From Acidisarcina sp963790505 (GTDB lineage Bacteria > Acidobacteriota > Terriglobia > Terriglobales > Acidobacteriaceae), in assembly GCA_963790505.1 (NCBI GenBank), contig CAWBOT010000004.1, positions 1,488,001-1,552,000 of the forward strand: a stretch of 64,000 nt of DNA, given 5' to 3'. Position numbers and translations under genes: made by a program. The stretch's first letter is position 1; each line of letters begins with the position of its first letter. Below, in pieces: positions 33,256-41,923 of this stretch. A model generated the notes under the pieces. It did not search any database, was not told where the DNA came from, and saw only the letters and a program-made list of their open reading frames with translations.

Positions 33256-34167
33256 ATGAGGCGGTCGCTGCTTCGTCTTCCCCTGACGTGCCTGCCGCTC
33301 TTCTGCCTGCCTATAATGACCGGCTGTCTCTATCACACTCGCAAGCTCGAGCCACCGAGGGCCCCAGTGGCGCAGTTGAATGCCGATGCCGCCCAGCTCG
33401 CGGCGAGCGTCAACCAGGCCTATGAGGCGGTCACCACCTTGAGGGCCACCGTAGATCTCCAGGCATCGGTGGGTGGCACCCACAAAGGCGCAGTCACCGA
33501 CTACACCTCGTTTCGCGGCTTTGTCCGGATTCGCAAGCCGGAAATGCTTCGCGTCCTGGGCCTGCTGCCGGTCGTGCGTACTCAGGCATTCGATCTGGTG
33601 AGCAACGGCACTACCTTCAAGCTCTTAATACCTCCCAAGAACAAGGCCGTCGAGGGAAAAAACTCGGTCACCACCAAATCGGACAATCCGATGATGGATC
33701 TCCGCCCCAGCCTGTTCTTCGATTCGATCCTGATTCGCGCCATCCAGCCCGACGACCAGGTGATTCTCACGACCGACAGCAATGTCAGCCAAGACCCGAA
33801 GACCAAGATTTGGTTTGAAGAGCGGGACTACCTGCTTTCGATTGTCCGCGCAAAATCCCCGGGAAAAGGTGCGAACCCAATCCGCGAGTTGATCCCCGAG
33901 CGGGTCATACGCTTCAATCGCGAAACTCTGCAGCCCATCGAACAGGACATCTACGACGCCAACGGCAACATCGAGACACAGACGCTCTACGGGCCGCCGC
34001 AGACCTTCGGCACCGTCAAATTCCCCGGCACCATTACCATCAAGCGCCCGATCGAGGAATTCCAGATCGTCATGACCATCCAGGAACTGGTGCTCAACCA
34101 GGAGCTGAAAGACGATCAGTTCGAGCTGACAATCCCCGAAGGAACCGTGATCCAAAAGCTGAATTAG
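33256..34167 (+). CDS. Outer-membrane lipoprotein, LolA/LolB-like (DUF4292-like)
   Basis: 303 residues from ATG 33256, where a signal peptide ends in a lipobox (MRRSLLRLPLTCLPLFCLPI then MTGC). The mature part has strands RATVDLQASVGGTHKGAVT, FRGFVRIRKPEMLRVLGL and a central TFKLLIPPKNKAVEGKN, the pattern of LolA/LolB half-barrels that ferry lipids or lipoproteins. Specific role unknown. The longer frame to 33139 has no signal peptide and includes the end of mltG. A palindromic repeat follows 19 bases after the stop. Confidence 0.78.
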   Translation: MRRSLLRLPLTCLPLFCLPIMTGCLYHTRKLEPPRAPVAQLNADAAQLAASVNQAYEAVTTLRATVDLQASVGGTHKGAVTDYTSFRGFVRIRKPEMLRVLGLLPVVRTQAFDLVSNGTTFKLLIPPKNKAVEGKNSVTTKSDNPMMDLRPSLFFDSILIRAIQPDDQVILTTDSNVSQDPKTKIWFEERDYLLSIVRAKSPGKGANPIRELIPERVIRFNRETLQPIEQDIYDANGNIETQTLYGPPQTFGTVKFPGTITIKRPIEEFQIVMTIQELVLNQELKDDQFELTIPEGTVIQKLN

Positions 34168-34185
34168 ATGAATGTTATCGGGTGG

Positions 34186-34214
34186 CCCATTCAAGCCCTG
34201 CGGGCTTGAATGGG
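34186..34214. repeat. REP-like palindrome, 13-bp stem
   Basis: CCCATTCAAGCCC (34186-34198) and GGGCTTGAATGGG (34202-34214) around TGC. A perfect intergenic palindrome, probably one of the dispersed hairpin repeats found in Acidobacteriaceae chromosomes; could also terminate the lipoprotein transcript. Confidence 0.6.
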
Positions 34215-34289
34215 GTCGCGCGCCCCCACTCAACCTCTCGGTTGTATCTGAAGGTGCCACAGAGTCTATGATGATCCGCGAGGCAGACC

Positions 34290-34793
34290 ATGCCCAAAGC
34301 CAAGCCAATCGAATCACCCGAATCCCAACTGGCGCGCTTTCTCTCCGCATTTACCCCGGAGATTGCTTCCCGTGCCGAAGCTTTCCTCGTCCGCATGAGG
34401 GCGAAACTGCCGCACGCTCTCGAGCTCGTCTACGACAACTACAACGCACTCGCGATCGGCTTCGGTCCCAGCGAACGCGCCTCGGAAGCCATCGTCTCGA
34501 TCGCAATTTATCCACGGTGGGTCAGTCTCTTCTTCCTGCAGGCGAAGGGCTTGCCGGATCCAACCGGTATCCTTTGCGGCCAGGGAAACGTAGCGAAGCA
34601 CATCGTCCTTCCAACTCCCTCCGCGCTCGACGAACCGGCCGTTCAAGCACTGATTGAGGAAGCGCTGACTCGCGCCAAGGTGCCCCTCGATCCGGCCAAC
34701 GCGCACCGGATCATCATCAAGTCAGTCTCGGCGAAGCAGCGGCCGCGCAGACCTGCGGAGATCGCGGCGAAAAAGCTTCGCATCCGTCCTTGA
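34290..34793 (+). CDS. DUF1801-like uncharacterised protein
   Basis: 167 residues with features of the DUF1801/YdhG-like alpha-beta fold: a helix-strand opening AFTPEIASRAEAFLVRMRAKLP, then HALELVYDNYNALAIGFGPSERASEAIVSIAIYPRWVSLFFLQ with central strands, and a C-terminal KxxR-like basic tail. Function of the family is not established. Start ATG 34290; no ribosome site of note. A short GCCCTG/CAGGGC hairpin follows at 34820-34834. Confidence 0.75.
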   Translation: MPKAKPIESPESQLARFLSAFTPEIASRAEAFLVRMRAKLPHALELVYDNYNALAIGFGPSERASEAIVSIAIYPRWVSLFFLQAKGLPDPTGILCGQGNVAKHIVLPTPSALDEPAVQALIEEALTRAKVPLDPANAHRIIIKSVSAKQRPRRPAEIAAKKLRIRP

Positions 34794-34819
34794 GCCCCTT
34801 CAGGCTAGTGGTCATCCAA

Positions 34820-34834
34820 GCCCTGTGGCAGGGC
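34820..34834. repeat. Short palindrome related to the 34186 element
   Basis: GCCCTG (34820-34825) and CAGGGC (34829-34834) around TGG; the preceding ATCCAAGCCC resembles the upstream palindrome's ATTCAAGCCC, suggesting a second, diverged member of the same repeat. Confidence 0.35.
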
Positions 34835-34852
34835 GCGAATAAGAGATCCGGG

Positions 34853-37354
34853 TCACTTTGCGGCCGTCACATTCGGAGCGGGCTTGCCGAGGGCCGCGGC
34901 GGCCTCGGCCCAGAGCATCCTCAGCGCCGGAACGGTCGCCGCGGACCCGGCCGCCATCTCCGCGTCGGCCGCCATCTCCGCGCCGTGAGCATAATTTTTC
35001 TCCGCCTCGGCCTTGTCACCCTTGCCGTGGTAGGCCATCGCCAGAAACAGAAAGTCGTTCGGCTCTAATCCCTTGTTGAGAGCAATCGCCTTATTGAGTG
35101 TGGCGATCGCTTCGTCCCATAGTCCGTTGCGCACCTCCGCCAGACCCAGCGCAGTCCAGAACGAACCCACTTGGGGGCTGGAGACCAACTTTCGTGTCAC
35201 ATCCAGTGCCTCTTTTGGCCGCCGGAAGCTGTGATCTTTCGCTGTCAAGAGGAACCAGGCATACGAGTAGAGTAGGCTAGCGTTTTTGGGGGCAGTCTTA
35301 AGACCCTGTACCATGAGATCCCTGGCCTGCGCGTATCTGCCCTCATCGACATAGTCGCTGGCAAGATTGTTCACCGCAAAGATCGTATTTGGGTTCTCCG
35401 GGCCCAGGATCCGGCGCTCAACCTCGAGGACTTGCTGATCGAGCGCCTCTGCCTGCGCGTATCTGCCTTCGTCCGAATACACCACACTTAGGGAAGCCAT
35501 CAATCTGACTGTCCTGGGGTTCTCCGGACCCAGAACCCTACGTTCCATTTCGAGGGCTTGCTGATCGAGCGCCTCAGCCAGCGCGTATCTGCCCTCATTA
35601 TCGTATACGGAAGCCAGGCTTTCCATCGACTTGAGCGTGTCGGGATGCTCCGGGCCCAAAACCCTGCGCTGAATCTCGAGGGCCTTCTGGGCGATAGCCT
35701 CAGCTTTGGCAAACTCGTAATCCGATTGGTAGACATTAGCGAGATTTGCCATCGACCTGAGCGTGTCGGGATGCTCCGGGCCCAACACCCGGCGCTGGAT
35801 GTCAATGACTTTTTGGCCGAGCGCCTCCGCCTGGGCGTACTCGCCCATTCCCTCGATGAGACGTGCCTCATCCGACAGTATTGACAGCGTCTTCGGATTC
35901 TCATCGCCCAGCGCGTGAGAGCTCAGCGCCAGGGCCGCCTGCAGTTGCCGGTCCGCTTCCGAGAGGAGTCCCAGATCACCGTAGGTCTTCCCGATTGTGT
36001 GCCGAATCTCAGCTTCGACCGCGGGCTGCCCGGGAAACTTGCCTTCGATGTTCTGCGCCGCCCGATCCAGCACCGTCCGAACGGTAATGTTGGGGTCGGG
36101 CTTCGACTGGTTTTCTGCGCTGGCCTGTCCGAGCAGGTCCTTCTGCAGAAAATCGTTAACCGCCTGGGAGATCGCCGCCTCCTGCGTAGCTCGTTTTGCC
36201 GCGCGCCGCGCCTGCACTGCCTCCCATCCGCTGGCGACGATGCCCAGCACCAGCACCGCGAAGACGGCTGCGACCCCCGTGACCAGCGCGCGGTTGCGCC
36301 GCGCAAATTTGCCTAACTGGTAGATCGTGCTTGGCGGCCGTGCCACGATGGGTTCGTCATGCAGATGACGCCGGATATCCGCCGCCAGCTCCGCCGCCGA
36401 GGCGTAGCGGCGGGTCTTGTCTTTTTCCAGCGCCTTCGCGACGATGGTCTCAATGTCTCCGCGATAGCTCTTGACCGTGGTGCTTAACGGCGAGGCCTCG
36501 GTCTGCTGGATCGTTCTCACGACGTCATGCAGCTGCCGGGGCAGCGTGTAGGGCAGCTTGCCGGCGAGCATCTCGTAGAGAATCACGCCCAGGGCGTAGA
36601 CATCGCTGCGGGTGTCGAGGGCGTCGGGGTCGCCCTGCACCTGCTCTGGGCTCATGTAGGCCAGCGTGCCGATGAGCTGGCCGATGTTGGTCTGCCGCGT
36701 CGCCTGCGTGTCCGCGTCGGTAAGGCGCGCTACGCCGAAGTCGAGAATGCGAGGCTGCCCGGCTTCATCCACCAGGATGTTGGCCGGCTTCAGATCGCGA
36801 TGGATCAGCCCGCGCTGATGCGCATGCTGCACCGCGTCGGCGATCTTCGCCGCCAGCTCGAGCCGCTGACGGACATTAAGATGGTGCTGATCGCAGTAGA
36901 CAAGCAGCGTTTGACCATGGACGAGCTCCATGGCGAAGTAGGGCTGGCTGCCGAACTGGGTGTCGGCGGTCCCGGCCTCATAAATCTGCGCGATTCCGGG
37001 ATGATGCAGCCGGCCCAGCGCCTGGGCCTCGTTCTCAAAACGGCGCACCAGCTCCGGGTCGGCGTACCCGGCGCGGATGACTTTGAGCGCGACGGTGCGA
37101 TGGGGATTCTCCTGCTCCGCCTCATAGACCGCACCCATTCCGCCCTCGCCTAGCAGGCGCAGAATGCGGTATCGCCCAATGCTCTCGGGAAGCCACGGCG
37201 CTGTTTCGGAGGACGGCGAAGCGACCGCAGCCGGGGGCACAGCTACATCCGTGTCGGCAGAAGCCCGATCGGGGCCGGAGTTACTCTCCGGCGCCCCAAT
37301 ACTCGTCTCGTCTTCGTCGTGCAAAGGAGACTCCCTGTTTCCGGGGAACAACAA
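34853..37354 (-). CDS. Ser/Thr protein kinase with TPR tail (PknB-like)
   Basis: 833 residues. N-terminal ~60 residues are disordered and acidic. Kinase domain about 65-330: GEGGMGAVYEAEQ (glycine loop), VALKVI (ATP Lys), HRDLKPANILVDE (catalytic loop), RILDFGVARL (DFG), then MSPEQ and DVYALGVILYEML. A membrane helix near 360-378 (ALVTGVAAVFAVLVLGIVASGW) is followed by repeated GPEHPDTL..M..LA..Y..EGRYA..EALDQ motifs, that is tetratricopeptide repeats of the Kinesin-light-chain type (six or more), lying outside the cytoplasm if the usual topology holds. Typical acidobacterial signalling kinase with unknown ligand. Start ATG 37354 with the GGAGTCTCC region 15 bases upstream. Confidence 0.92.
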   Translation of the reverse strand: MLFPGNRESPLHDEDETSIGAPESNSGPDRASADTDVAVPPAAVASPSSETAPWLPESIGRYRILRLLGEGGMGAVYEAEQENPHRTVALKVIRAGYADPELVRRFENEAQALGRLHHPGIAQIYEAGTADTQFGSQPYFAMELVHGQTLLVYCDQHHLNVRQRLELAAKIADAVQHAHQRGLIHRDLKPANILVDEAGQPRILDFGVARLTDADTQATRQTNIGQLIGTLAYMSPEQVQGDPDALDTRSDVYALGVILYEMLAGKLPYTLPRQLHDVVRTIQQTEASPLSTTVKSYRGDIETIVAKALEKDKTRRYASAAELAADIRRHLHDEPIVARPPSTIYQLGKFARRNRALVTGVAAVFAVLVLGIVASGWEAVQARRAAKRATQEAAISQAVNDFLQKDLLGQASAENQSKPDPNITVRTVLDRAAQNIEGKFPGQPAVEAEIRHTIGKTYGDLGLLSEADRQLQAALALSSHALGDENPKTLSILSDEARLIEGMGEYAQAEALGQKVIDIQRRVLGPEHPDTLRSMANLANVYQSDYEFAKAEAIAQKALEIQRRVLGPEHPDTLKSMESLASVYDNEGRYALAEALDQQALEMERRVLGPENPRTVRLMASLSVVYSDEGRYAQAEALDQQVLEVERRILGPENPNTIFAVNNLASDYVDEGRYAQARDLMVQGLKTAPKNASLLYSYAWFLLTAKDHSFRRPKEALDVTRKLVSSPQVGSFWTALGLAEVRNGLWDEAIATLNKAIALNKGLEPNDFLFLAMAYHGKGDKAEAEKNYAHGAEMAADAEMAAGSAATVPALRMLWAEAAAALGKPAPNVTAAK

Positions 37355-37472
37355 GATATGGCAGAAATCTAGCGTTGAGCATAGGAGCAGCGAATCACGC
37401 CGTCAATTGAGCGGGCGGCCCCAATCGTGGACGGGTGGCCCAGGTCTGAATTTTCCCACCAATGCGGGTGGC

Positions 37473-38497
37473 TGTAGATGATCAAGAGGTTGTACCGATA
37501 TCGGAACGGCTGATGGGCGGCTTGTAGTTGAGGCTACCATGGGGTCTTTGGTAGTTGTAGTAGTCGGTCCAGGGTTGCAGGTGTTGATCTCGCTGCGCCG
37601 ATTCGGTCCAGTGTTTGGCGTAGGCCCATTCGCGCAGCGCGGTCTGGATAAATCTCTCCGCCTTGCCATTGGTTCGAGGCGTATACGGTCGGGTGCGGCG
37701 GTGTTGGAGCTGCATTTGCTGGCAGGCCATGCGGAACTGTCCGGAGCGGTAGCAGCTGCCGTTGTCGGTGAGCAGGGCGCGCACCCCGATGCCGTGGCGG
37801 GCGAAGAAGTCCACCGCCGAGTGGAGGAAACCGATCGTGGTTTCAGCCTTCTGATCGGGCAGCATCTGGGTAAAGGCCATGCGCGAGTGATCGTCGATGG
37901 CCACATGCAGGGCCAGAAAACCGGGATGCTTGCTCTTGCCCCGCAGCCGCCCATCGCCGCGCCGGCTCACCTCGGAGAAGCGCGTCATGCCCTTGATATC
38001 GAGGTGCAGCAGATCTCCGGGTCTCGGATGCTCGTAGCGCTGCACGGGCGGGGGCGGATTCAGATCGCGCCATCGGCTCAGCCGTGCGCGGCGAAGAATC
38101 CGGCTCACCGAAGCCGGGCTCAGCCCGGTGCGCCGCGCGATCTCGTAGCCAGGCATGTGGCCGCGGCGAAGAACAACAACCTCTTCCACTAAAGAAGAAC
38201 TTGTCTGCCGTGGACAACAGCGCGGACGTGAACTGCGATCTCCCAGCCCAGCTACGCCGGACTCAAGGTAACGCCCAACCCACTTGGCTACCGTCTTGGC
38301 AGTAACGCGGAAGGCGGCCGCGGCCGCCTTCCGCGTCGCCCCCTGCTCCACAACAAATCTGGATAACGACTCTCGACTGCGAAAGCTAAGTCGGGCATTC
38401 TTATGAATGTCCATTCGATCCCTCCGAAGTTCCTAGTTGCTCGTCACAACCAGCTTCTCCGGTTCAAATCGAATGGACAACCTCTTGAAACATCACA
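37473..38497. mobile_element. IS481-family insertion sequence, complete
   Basis: About 1025 bp. Termini are imperfect inverted repeats of 21 bp beginning TGT (37473-37493 and 38477-38497 on opposite strands), sharing TGT and the core TCAAGAGGTTGT. Flanks GGTGGC before the left end and GGTGCC after the right end agree in five of six bases, a possible target duplication. Transposase is carried on the minus strand. The right flank begins a REP-like hairpin, so the element probably inserted into or beside such a repeat. Confidence 0.8.
37482..38414 (-). CDS. IS481-family DDE transposase
   Basis: 310 residues. N-terminal helix-turn-helix DNA-binding region (RKAAAAAFRVTAKTVAKWVGRYL and LSPASVSRILRRARLSRW), then an RNase H-fold integrase core with the acidic triad D139 (LDIKG), D217 (LLTDNGSCYRS) and E253 (NGKAERFIQ). 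All catalytic residues are present and the frame is uninterrupted, so it could be active. Stop lies 9 bases inside the left terminal repeat region. Confidence 0.95.
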   Translation of the reverse strand: MDIHKNARLSFRSRESLSRFVVEQGATRKAAAAAFRVTAKTVAKWVGRYLESGVAGLGDRSSRPRCCPRQTSSSLVEEVVVLRRGHMPGYEIARRTGLSPASVSRILRRARLSRWRDLNPPPPVQRYEHPRPGDLLHLDIKGMTRFSEVSRRGDGRLRGKSKHPGFLALHVAIDDHSRMAFTQMLPDQKAETTIGFLHSAVDFFARHGIGVRALLTDNGSCYRSGQFRMACQQMQLQHRRTRPYTPRTNGKAERFIQTALREWAYAKHWTESAQRDQHLQPWTDYYNYQRPHGSLNYKPPISRSDIGTTS

Positions 38498-38502
38498 GGT
38501 GC

Positions 38503-38528
38503 CCCAGGTCTCGCACTTGAGACCTGGG
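38503..38528. repeat. Hairpin repeat CCCAGGTCTC..GAGACCTGGG with T run
   Basis: Perfect 10-bp stem (38503-38512 and 38519-38528), loop GCACTT, followed by TTTTT. It can be a Rho-independent terminator on the plus strand or a dispersed acidobacterial palindrome; the left IS flank has a partial copy (GGCCCAGGTCTG), supporting the repeat interpretation. Confidence 0.55.
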
Positions 38529-38740
38529 TTTTTGCCTCCCGAGGGCAAGACTAATTTTGTGCGGAGACAGTGCAGGACTACCTCACCATCCGCACCCTCA
38601 TCGAGAAGTATCACGTCGGATCGGTCGATCTCACCTCGCGAATGTCCGGGACCAAACGGGCACGGTACCCCCTCAAGCCTTCCAGGGCATCGTCCAACTT
38701 CCACGGACTACCCAACCCCGAATTCATCCATGCGAGCGCT
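38529..38740. other. Spacer between hairpin repeats; no convincing gene
   Basis: Short overlapping frames (for example one including DYLTIRTLIEKYHVGSVDL) may be fragments of a lost gene, but none has a start, ribosome site or recognisable domain. Confidence 0.4.
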
Positions 38741-38764
38741 CCGCATCTCGCGTTTGAGATGTGG
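38741..38764. repeat. Second hairpin of the same family
   Basis: CCGCATCTC (38741-38749) pairs with GAGATGTGG (38756-38764) around GCGTTT, nine pairs with one G-U. Same NNCTC-GC-NNTT-GAGNN architecture as the repeat at 38503. Confidence 0.5.
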
Positions 38765-38812
38765 GGCAGGACGCTAGCATAATCTCGGGGCCGGCCTGTC
38801 CTAGTTGCTAAT

Positions 38813-38905
38813 CTAGCGGACAGGTGCGTTGGCGTTTGGCGATGCCTTGGGCTTCGGCTTCGGTGGCTTCTTGGTTTCTTTCTTGCCTCTGTCTTTGCTT
38901 CCCAT
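38813..38905 (-). CDS. Lys/Pro-rich 30-residue protein
   Basis: Complete 31-codon frame: MGSKDRGKKETKKPPKPKPK then ASPNANAPVR, half of it Lys and Pro. Such MGSKDxGKKExKKPKKPKP-like micro-proteins recur in several bacterial phyla from memory, so I think it is real. Probably a nucleic-acid- or ribosome-associated basic peptide; function unknown. A GATGATGG stretch precedes the ATG at 38905. Confidence 0.5.
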   Translation of the reverse strand: MGSKDRGKKETKKPPKPKPKASPNANAPVR

Positions 38906-39322
38906 GCCACCATCATCCCAGAGTTCCATCGCCCTGTCACGGCGTCTCTACGCCTGGCACCAAACCTCGGCCCGCCGGCAGACGGGAAATCTTTGAGCGT
39001 CCCTCAGAGAGAGCACTTCCCATTTCGGGAAAGCCTTCCGTTCTTCTCACCGATTCCTGCCGCGAATTCCTATCCGAGGAATAAACTGAGGCTACTTCAA
39101 TCGGCGAAAAAGTTTCTCGGCCTTGAGAGTATCTCTCAAATCGGACGCCAAGATGAAATGGAAGATGCCGCAAATTATTCATTCCAGCATCTTTGCGGGC
39201 AAGTTCTTTCCTGAGACAAACTTGGCCCGCCGATCGCCCCGCAAGCTGATGATTGCAAACGGCTTCGGTACATATATGGGTAGGGTAGGATTAACCGACC
39301 AGTAACCCGTCAGACCTGTGCT
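38906..39322. other. 417-base intergenic stretch, nothing recognised
   Basis: Only short unsupported frames; no strong palindrome, no promoter I can name. Faces the convergent 3' end of the amt gene. Confidence 0.5.
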
Positions 39323-40606
39323 CTATCCGGACAGTGAATCGTCACGATGGGTAATAAATTCCGGATACGCCCCGGCGCCGAGTTCGTGCAGGTCGAGCCC
39401 TTGCCGCTCGGCTTCAGGACTTACCCGCATCGGCCAGACTCGATCAATGCCCCAATTCAGCGCGTAGCTCAGGGGCAGAACGAATCCGAGCAGGGTAGCG
39501 ACCCCGGCAAGCTGCGCCACCCATTGCTGCGGGGCGGTCGAGGCGAAGATCGCAACCGCGACAGCGCCCCAGATTCCGCAGACTCCATGCATGGAGATTG
39601 TGCCGCTGGGGTCGTCCACCCGCAAGCGAACCTCGAGGAATTCGACAGAATACATCACGAGCGCTCCGGCGATTGCTCCCGTAAGGGCCGCAGTTAGCGG
39701 TGAGAGAACAGCACACCCCGCACTGCTTGCGACCAGGCCGCCAATGCAGCCATTCATGCTCAGGGAGGCGTCCGGCTTGCCGAACCGCAGCCGCGTCAGG
39801 CAAACCGCAGCCAGGGTCGCGAAGGCCGCGCTCAGCAAAGTGTTCAACCCCACAAGAACGACGCTGGAGGGGGCGATATTTGCAAAAAGCAGCGCGCCGG
39901 ACATGTTTAGCCCCAACCAGCCAGCCACAGCCAGCAAACAGCCAAGACCGCTCATGACGATATTGTGGCCGGGGATAGCCACCGGCTCTCCCTCGGGGCC
40001 ATATTTGCCACGCCTCGGGCCGAGGATCCAGGCCGCGCAGAGGCCCGTCAGTCCGCCGACCCCGTGAATGACGGTCGAGCCGCCCGCGTCGATGAAGCCA
40101 TTCCCGAGGCCAAAGTTAACGCCGAGCTGAGAGAGCCATCCGCCGCCCCAAACCCAGTGCGCGAAGAGCGGATACGTCCAACCCGCCAGCAGGGCGGTTG
40201 AGATGGCGCTGGCACGCATCTTCCAGCGGCCCCCGCAAGTGCCGATCGGGATAATCGCGGCCAGCCCGACGCAGAAGATCTGGAAGAGCACGGTGAGCGA
40301 ACGCAGCGTGCCGTCAAAGATCACGCCGCGAAAGAAGAAGCGGCCGGCTGCGATCCAGCTCCACGGTTTGCCGCCAACCTCAAACCAATACGAAGCGAGG
40401 CCCGGAGCGCCCTGAAACGCATATCCGCAGAGGAAATACGCTGCGGTCGCAACCGACAGGACGCATAGAGTGTTCAACAGCATGTGGGCGGCGTTACGCG
40501 ACCGCCCCAGCCCTGCATTCATCATCGCCAGCCCTGCGATCGCGAGCGGAGCGAGCAAAATGCAGGCCATGCAGAGTTCGGTGCCAGTATCGAGCGATGC
40601 TTGCAA
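39323..40606 (-). CDS. amt: Ammonium transporter (Amt/MEP/Rh)
   Basis: About 427 residues from a TTG at 40606, directly after the stop of the small upstream gene. Eleven membrane helices expected. Conserved functional residues visible: AHWVWGGGWLSQLG, the essential Asp in NGFIDAGGSTVIHGVGG (D160-type) with the first pore His in TVIHG, and the second pore His in ISMHGVCGIWGA. The N-terminus DTGTELCMACILLAPLAIAGLAMMNAGL replaces the usual DTAWMLV start and supports the TTG choice over the ATG at 40570. No glnK (PII) gene adjoins, which is unusual for amt. A small membrane protein is encoded just upstream. Confidence 0.9.
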   Translation of the reverse strand: MQASLDTGTELCMACILLAPLAIAGLAMMNAGLGRSRNAAHMLLNTLCVLSVATAAYFLCGYAFQGAPGLASYWFEVGGKPWSWIAAGRFFFRGVIFDGTLRSLTVLFQIFCVGLAAIIPIGTCGGRWKMRASAISTALLAGWTYPLFAHWVWGGGWLSQLGVNFGLGNGFIDAGGSTVIHGVGGLTGLCAAWILGPRRGKYGPEGEPVAIPGHNIVMSGLGCLLAVAGWLGLNMSGALLFANIAPSSVVLVGLNTLLSAAFATLAAVCLTRLRFGKPDASLSMNGCIGGLVASSAGCAVLSPLTAALTGAIAGALVMYSVEFLEVRLRVDDPSGTISMHGVCGIWGAVAVAIFASTAPQQWVAQLAGVATLLGFVLPLSYALNWGIDRVWPMRVSPEAERQGLDLHELGAGAYPEFITHRDDSLSG

Positions 40607-40608
40607 AA

Positions 40609-40806
40609 TCAATAGCGTCGCTCCTGTCGAGCCGCAAGCAAGTGAAGGACCGCCGCATGCGCCCGGGCGAGCAGGATCAGGGCGAGCAACTCGACCGCCA
40701 GTCCGGCCACGGCAAAGACAGGCACAAACCGCGGCTGCAGCAGCGCGATCGCCGCCACTACCAGAAACCATCCGGCCACAAGTAGAAATAAACTCAAGGT
40801 GCGCAT
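40609..40806 (-). CDS. Small two-helix membrane protein upstream of amt
   Basis: 65 residues from ATG 40806: MRTLSLFLLVAGWFLVVAAI, then FAVAGLAVELLALILLARAHA. Two membrane helices, basic tail. Its stop (TGA 40609-40611) is two bases before the TTG of amt, so translation is likely coupled. Function unknown; perhaps a membrane accessory of Amt. Confidence 0.6.
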   Translation of the reverse strand: MRTLSLFLLVAGWFLVVAAIALLQPRFVPVFAVAGLAVELLALILLARAHAAVLHLLAARQERRY

Positions 40807-40873
40807 CGCTATATCTTGCATTCAAACACAAGCTGCCAGCGTCCGCATTTTTCCGGCGAGCGTCGAAAGTGTC

Positions 40874-41923
40874 TTATTTCACGCGGGTGAGATCGAGCGC
40901 TAGAAGCCACTCCACCAGGCTCTTCTCTGCCCAGTGCCTGTCGCTGCCGGCCTCAGGAGAAAGAAACGCGCAGTGCCCGCCGTAGCGGGTCTCGACGAAG
41001 GTCACGTACTCATTCGCAATGAGCCTTTGGCGGGTCGAAGGGAGCATGCGAATAAATGGATCGTCGAGAGCATGAATGATAAGTGTCGGCACCGCCAGTC
41101 GGTTTGCGACGCGCGAGCTGGCAACCGTCTCGTAGTAGTCATCCGCATCCGCGAAGCCTCCATAACGGGCAACGACATTCTGATCGAAGTCTCGCATCGA
41201 ACGGATCCCATGCAGGGCATCGGCAGTGTAGATCTGGGGGAATATCTCGACCTTCCTGCGGAAGCGGCGCAGCATATTCCGTAGAAACTTCCACTCATAA
41301 ATTCGATTCTTAGGCTCATGGAGCGCCTTGGAGGAGAGTGCCAGATCCATCAGAGGAGAAATGCCGACGACCGCTCGTAACTCCGGCGGCGCGTCGGCGC
41401 CAACCTCGCCGGCATACTTCAGTACCAGGTTTCCGCCCATCGAGTAGCCGACCAGCGCGATCGAGCGCAGTCCGTGCTCTCGGACTAACCCGGCAACGAT
41501 CGCGGCAATATCTTCGGAGCGCCCGGAGTGATAGATGCCCGGCGATAATTCATCGGTGCCGCCGCAGCTGCGCATGTTCATGCGAACTACGTTGCAGCCC
41601 GCCGCCCATGCTCGCGCTGCCGTCCCGAGAATGTATTGCGATCGCGAGGAGCCTTCAAGTCCGTGGACAAGGACCAGCGTCGGACGCTCCCGTCGAACCG
41701 CCGCGACCGGCCAGTCGCAGTCGCAACGGACCAGTGTTGCCTGCCGGTCGGGCGATGCTGCTTCTACCTCGACGAACCAGGGCTCCTCTCGTGGTAAGTG
41801 AATCTTACGAGGAACATAATTCCCGGTAATAGTCATCAAGTGACCATTGCGTAAAAGACGCCGCGGATGAAACTCGCTTGTTAGTGCAGCAGTATGGATT
41901 CGCACGGCGCCGGACATTGTCAT
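40874..41923 (-). CDS. yheT: YheT-like alpha/beta hydrolase
   Basis: 349 residues. Family signature NGHLMTITGNY near residue 25; nucleophile elbow GYSMGGNLVLKYAGE; RMNMRSCGGTDELSP motif; C-terminal GGHCAFL with the catalytic His. Putative esterase/acyltransferase of unknown substrate. Overlaps the DUF72 gene upstream by four bases (41920-41923), implying cotranslation. Confidence 0.9.
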   Translation of the reverse strand: MTMSGAVRIHTAALTSEFHPRRLLRNGHLMTITGNYVPRKIHLPREEPWFVEVEAASPDRQATLVRCDCDWPVAAVRRERPTLVLVHGLEGSSRSQYILGTAARAWAAGCNVVRMNMRSCGGTDELSPGIYHSGRSEDIAAIVAGLVREHGLRSIALVGYSMGGNLVLKYAGEVGADAPPELRAVVGISPLMDLALSSKALHEPKNRIYEWKFLRNMLRRFRRKVEIFPQIYTADALHGIRSMRDFDQNVVARYGGFADADDYYETVASSRVANRLAVPTLIIHALDDPFIRMLPSTRQRLIANEYVTFVETRYGGHCAFLSPEAGSDRHWAEKSLVEWLLALDLTRVK

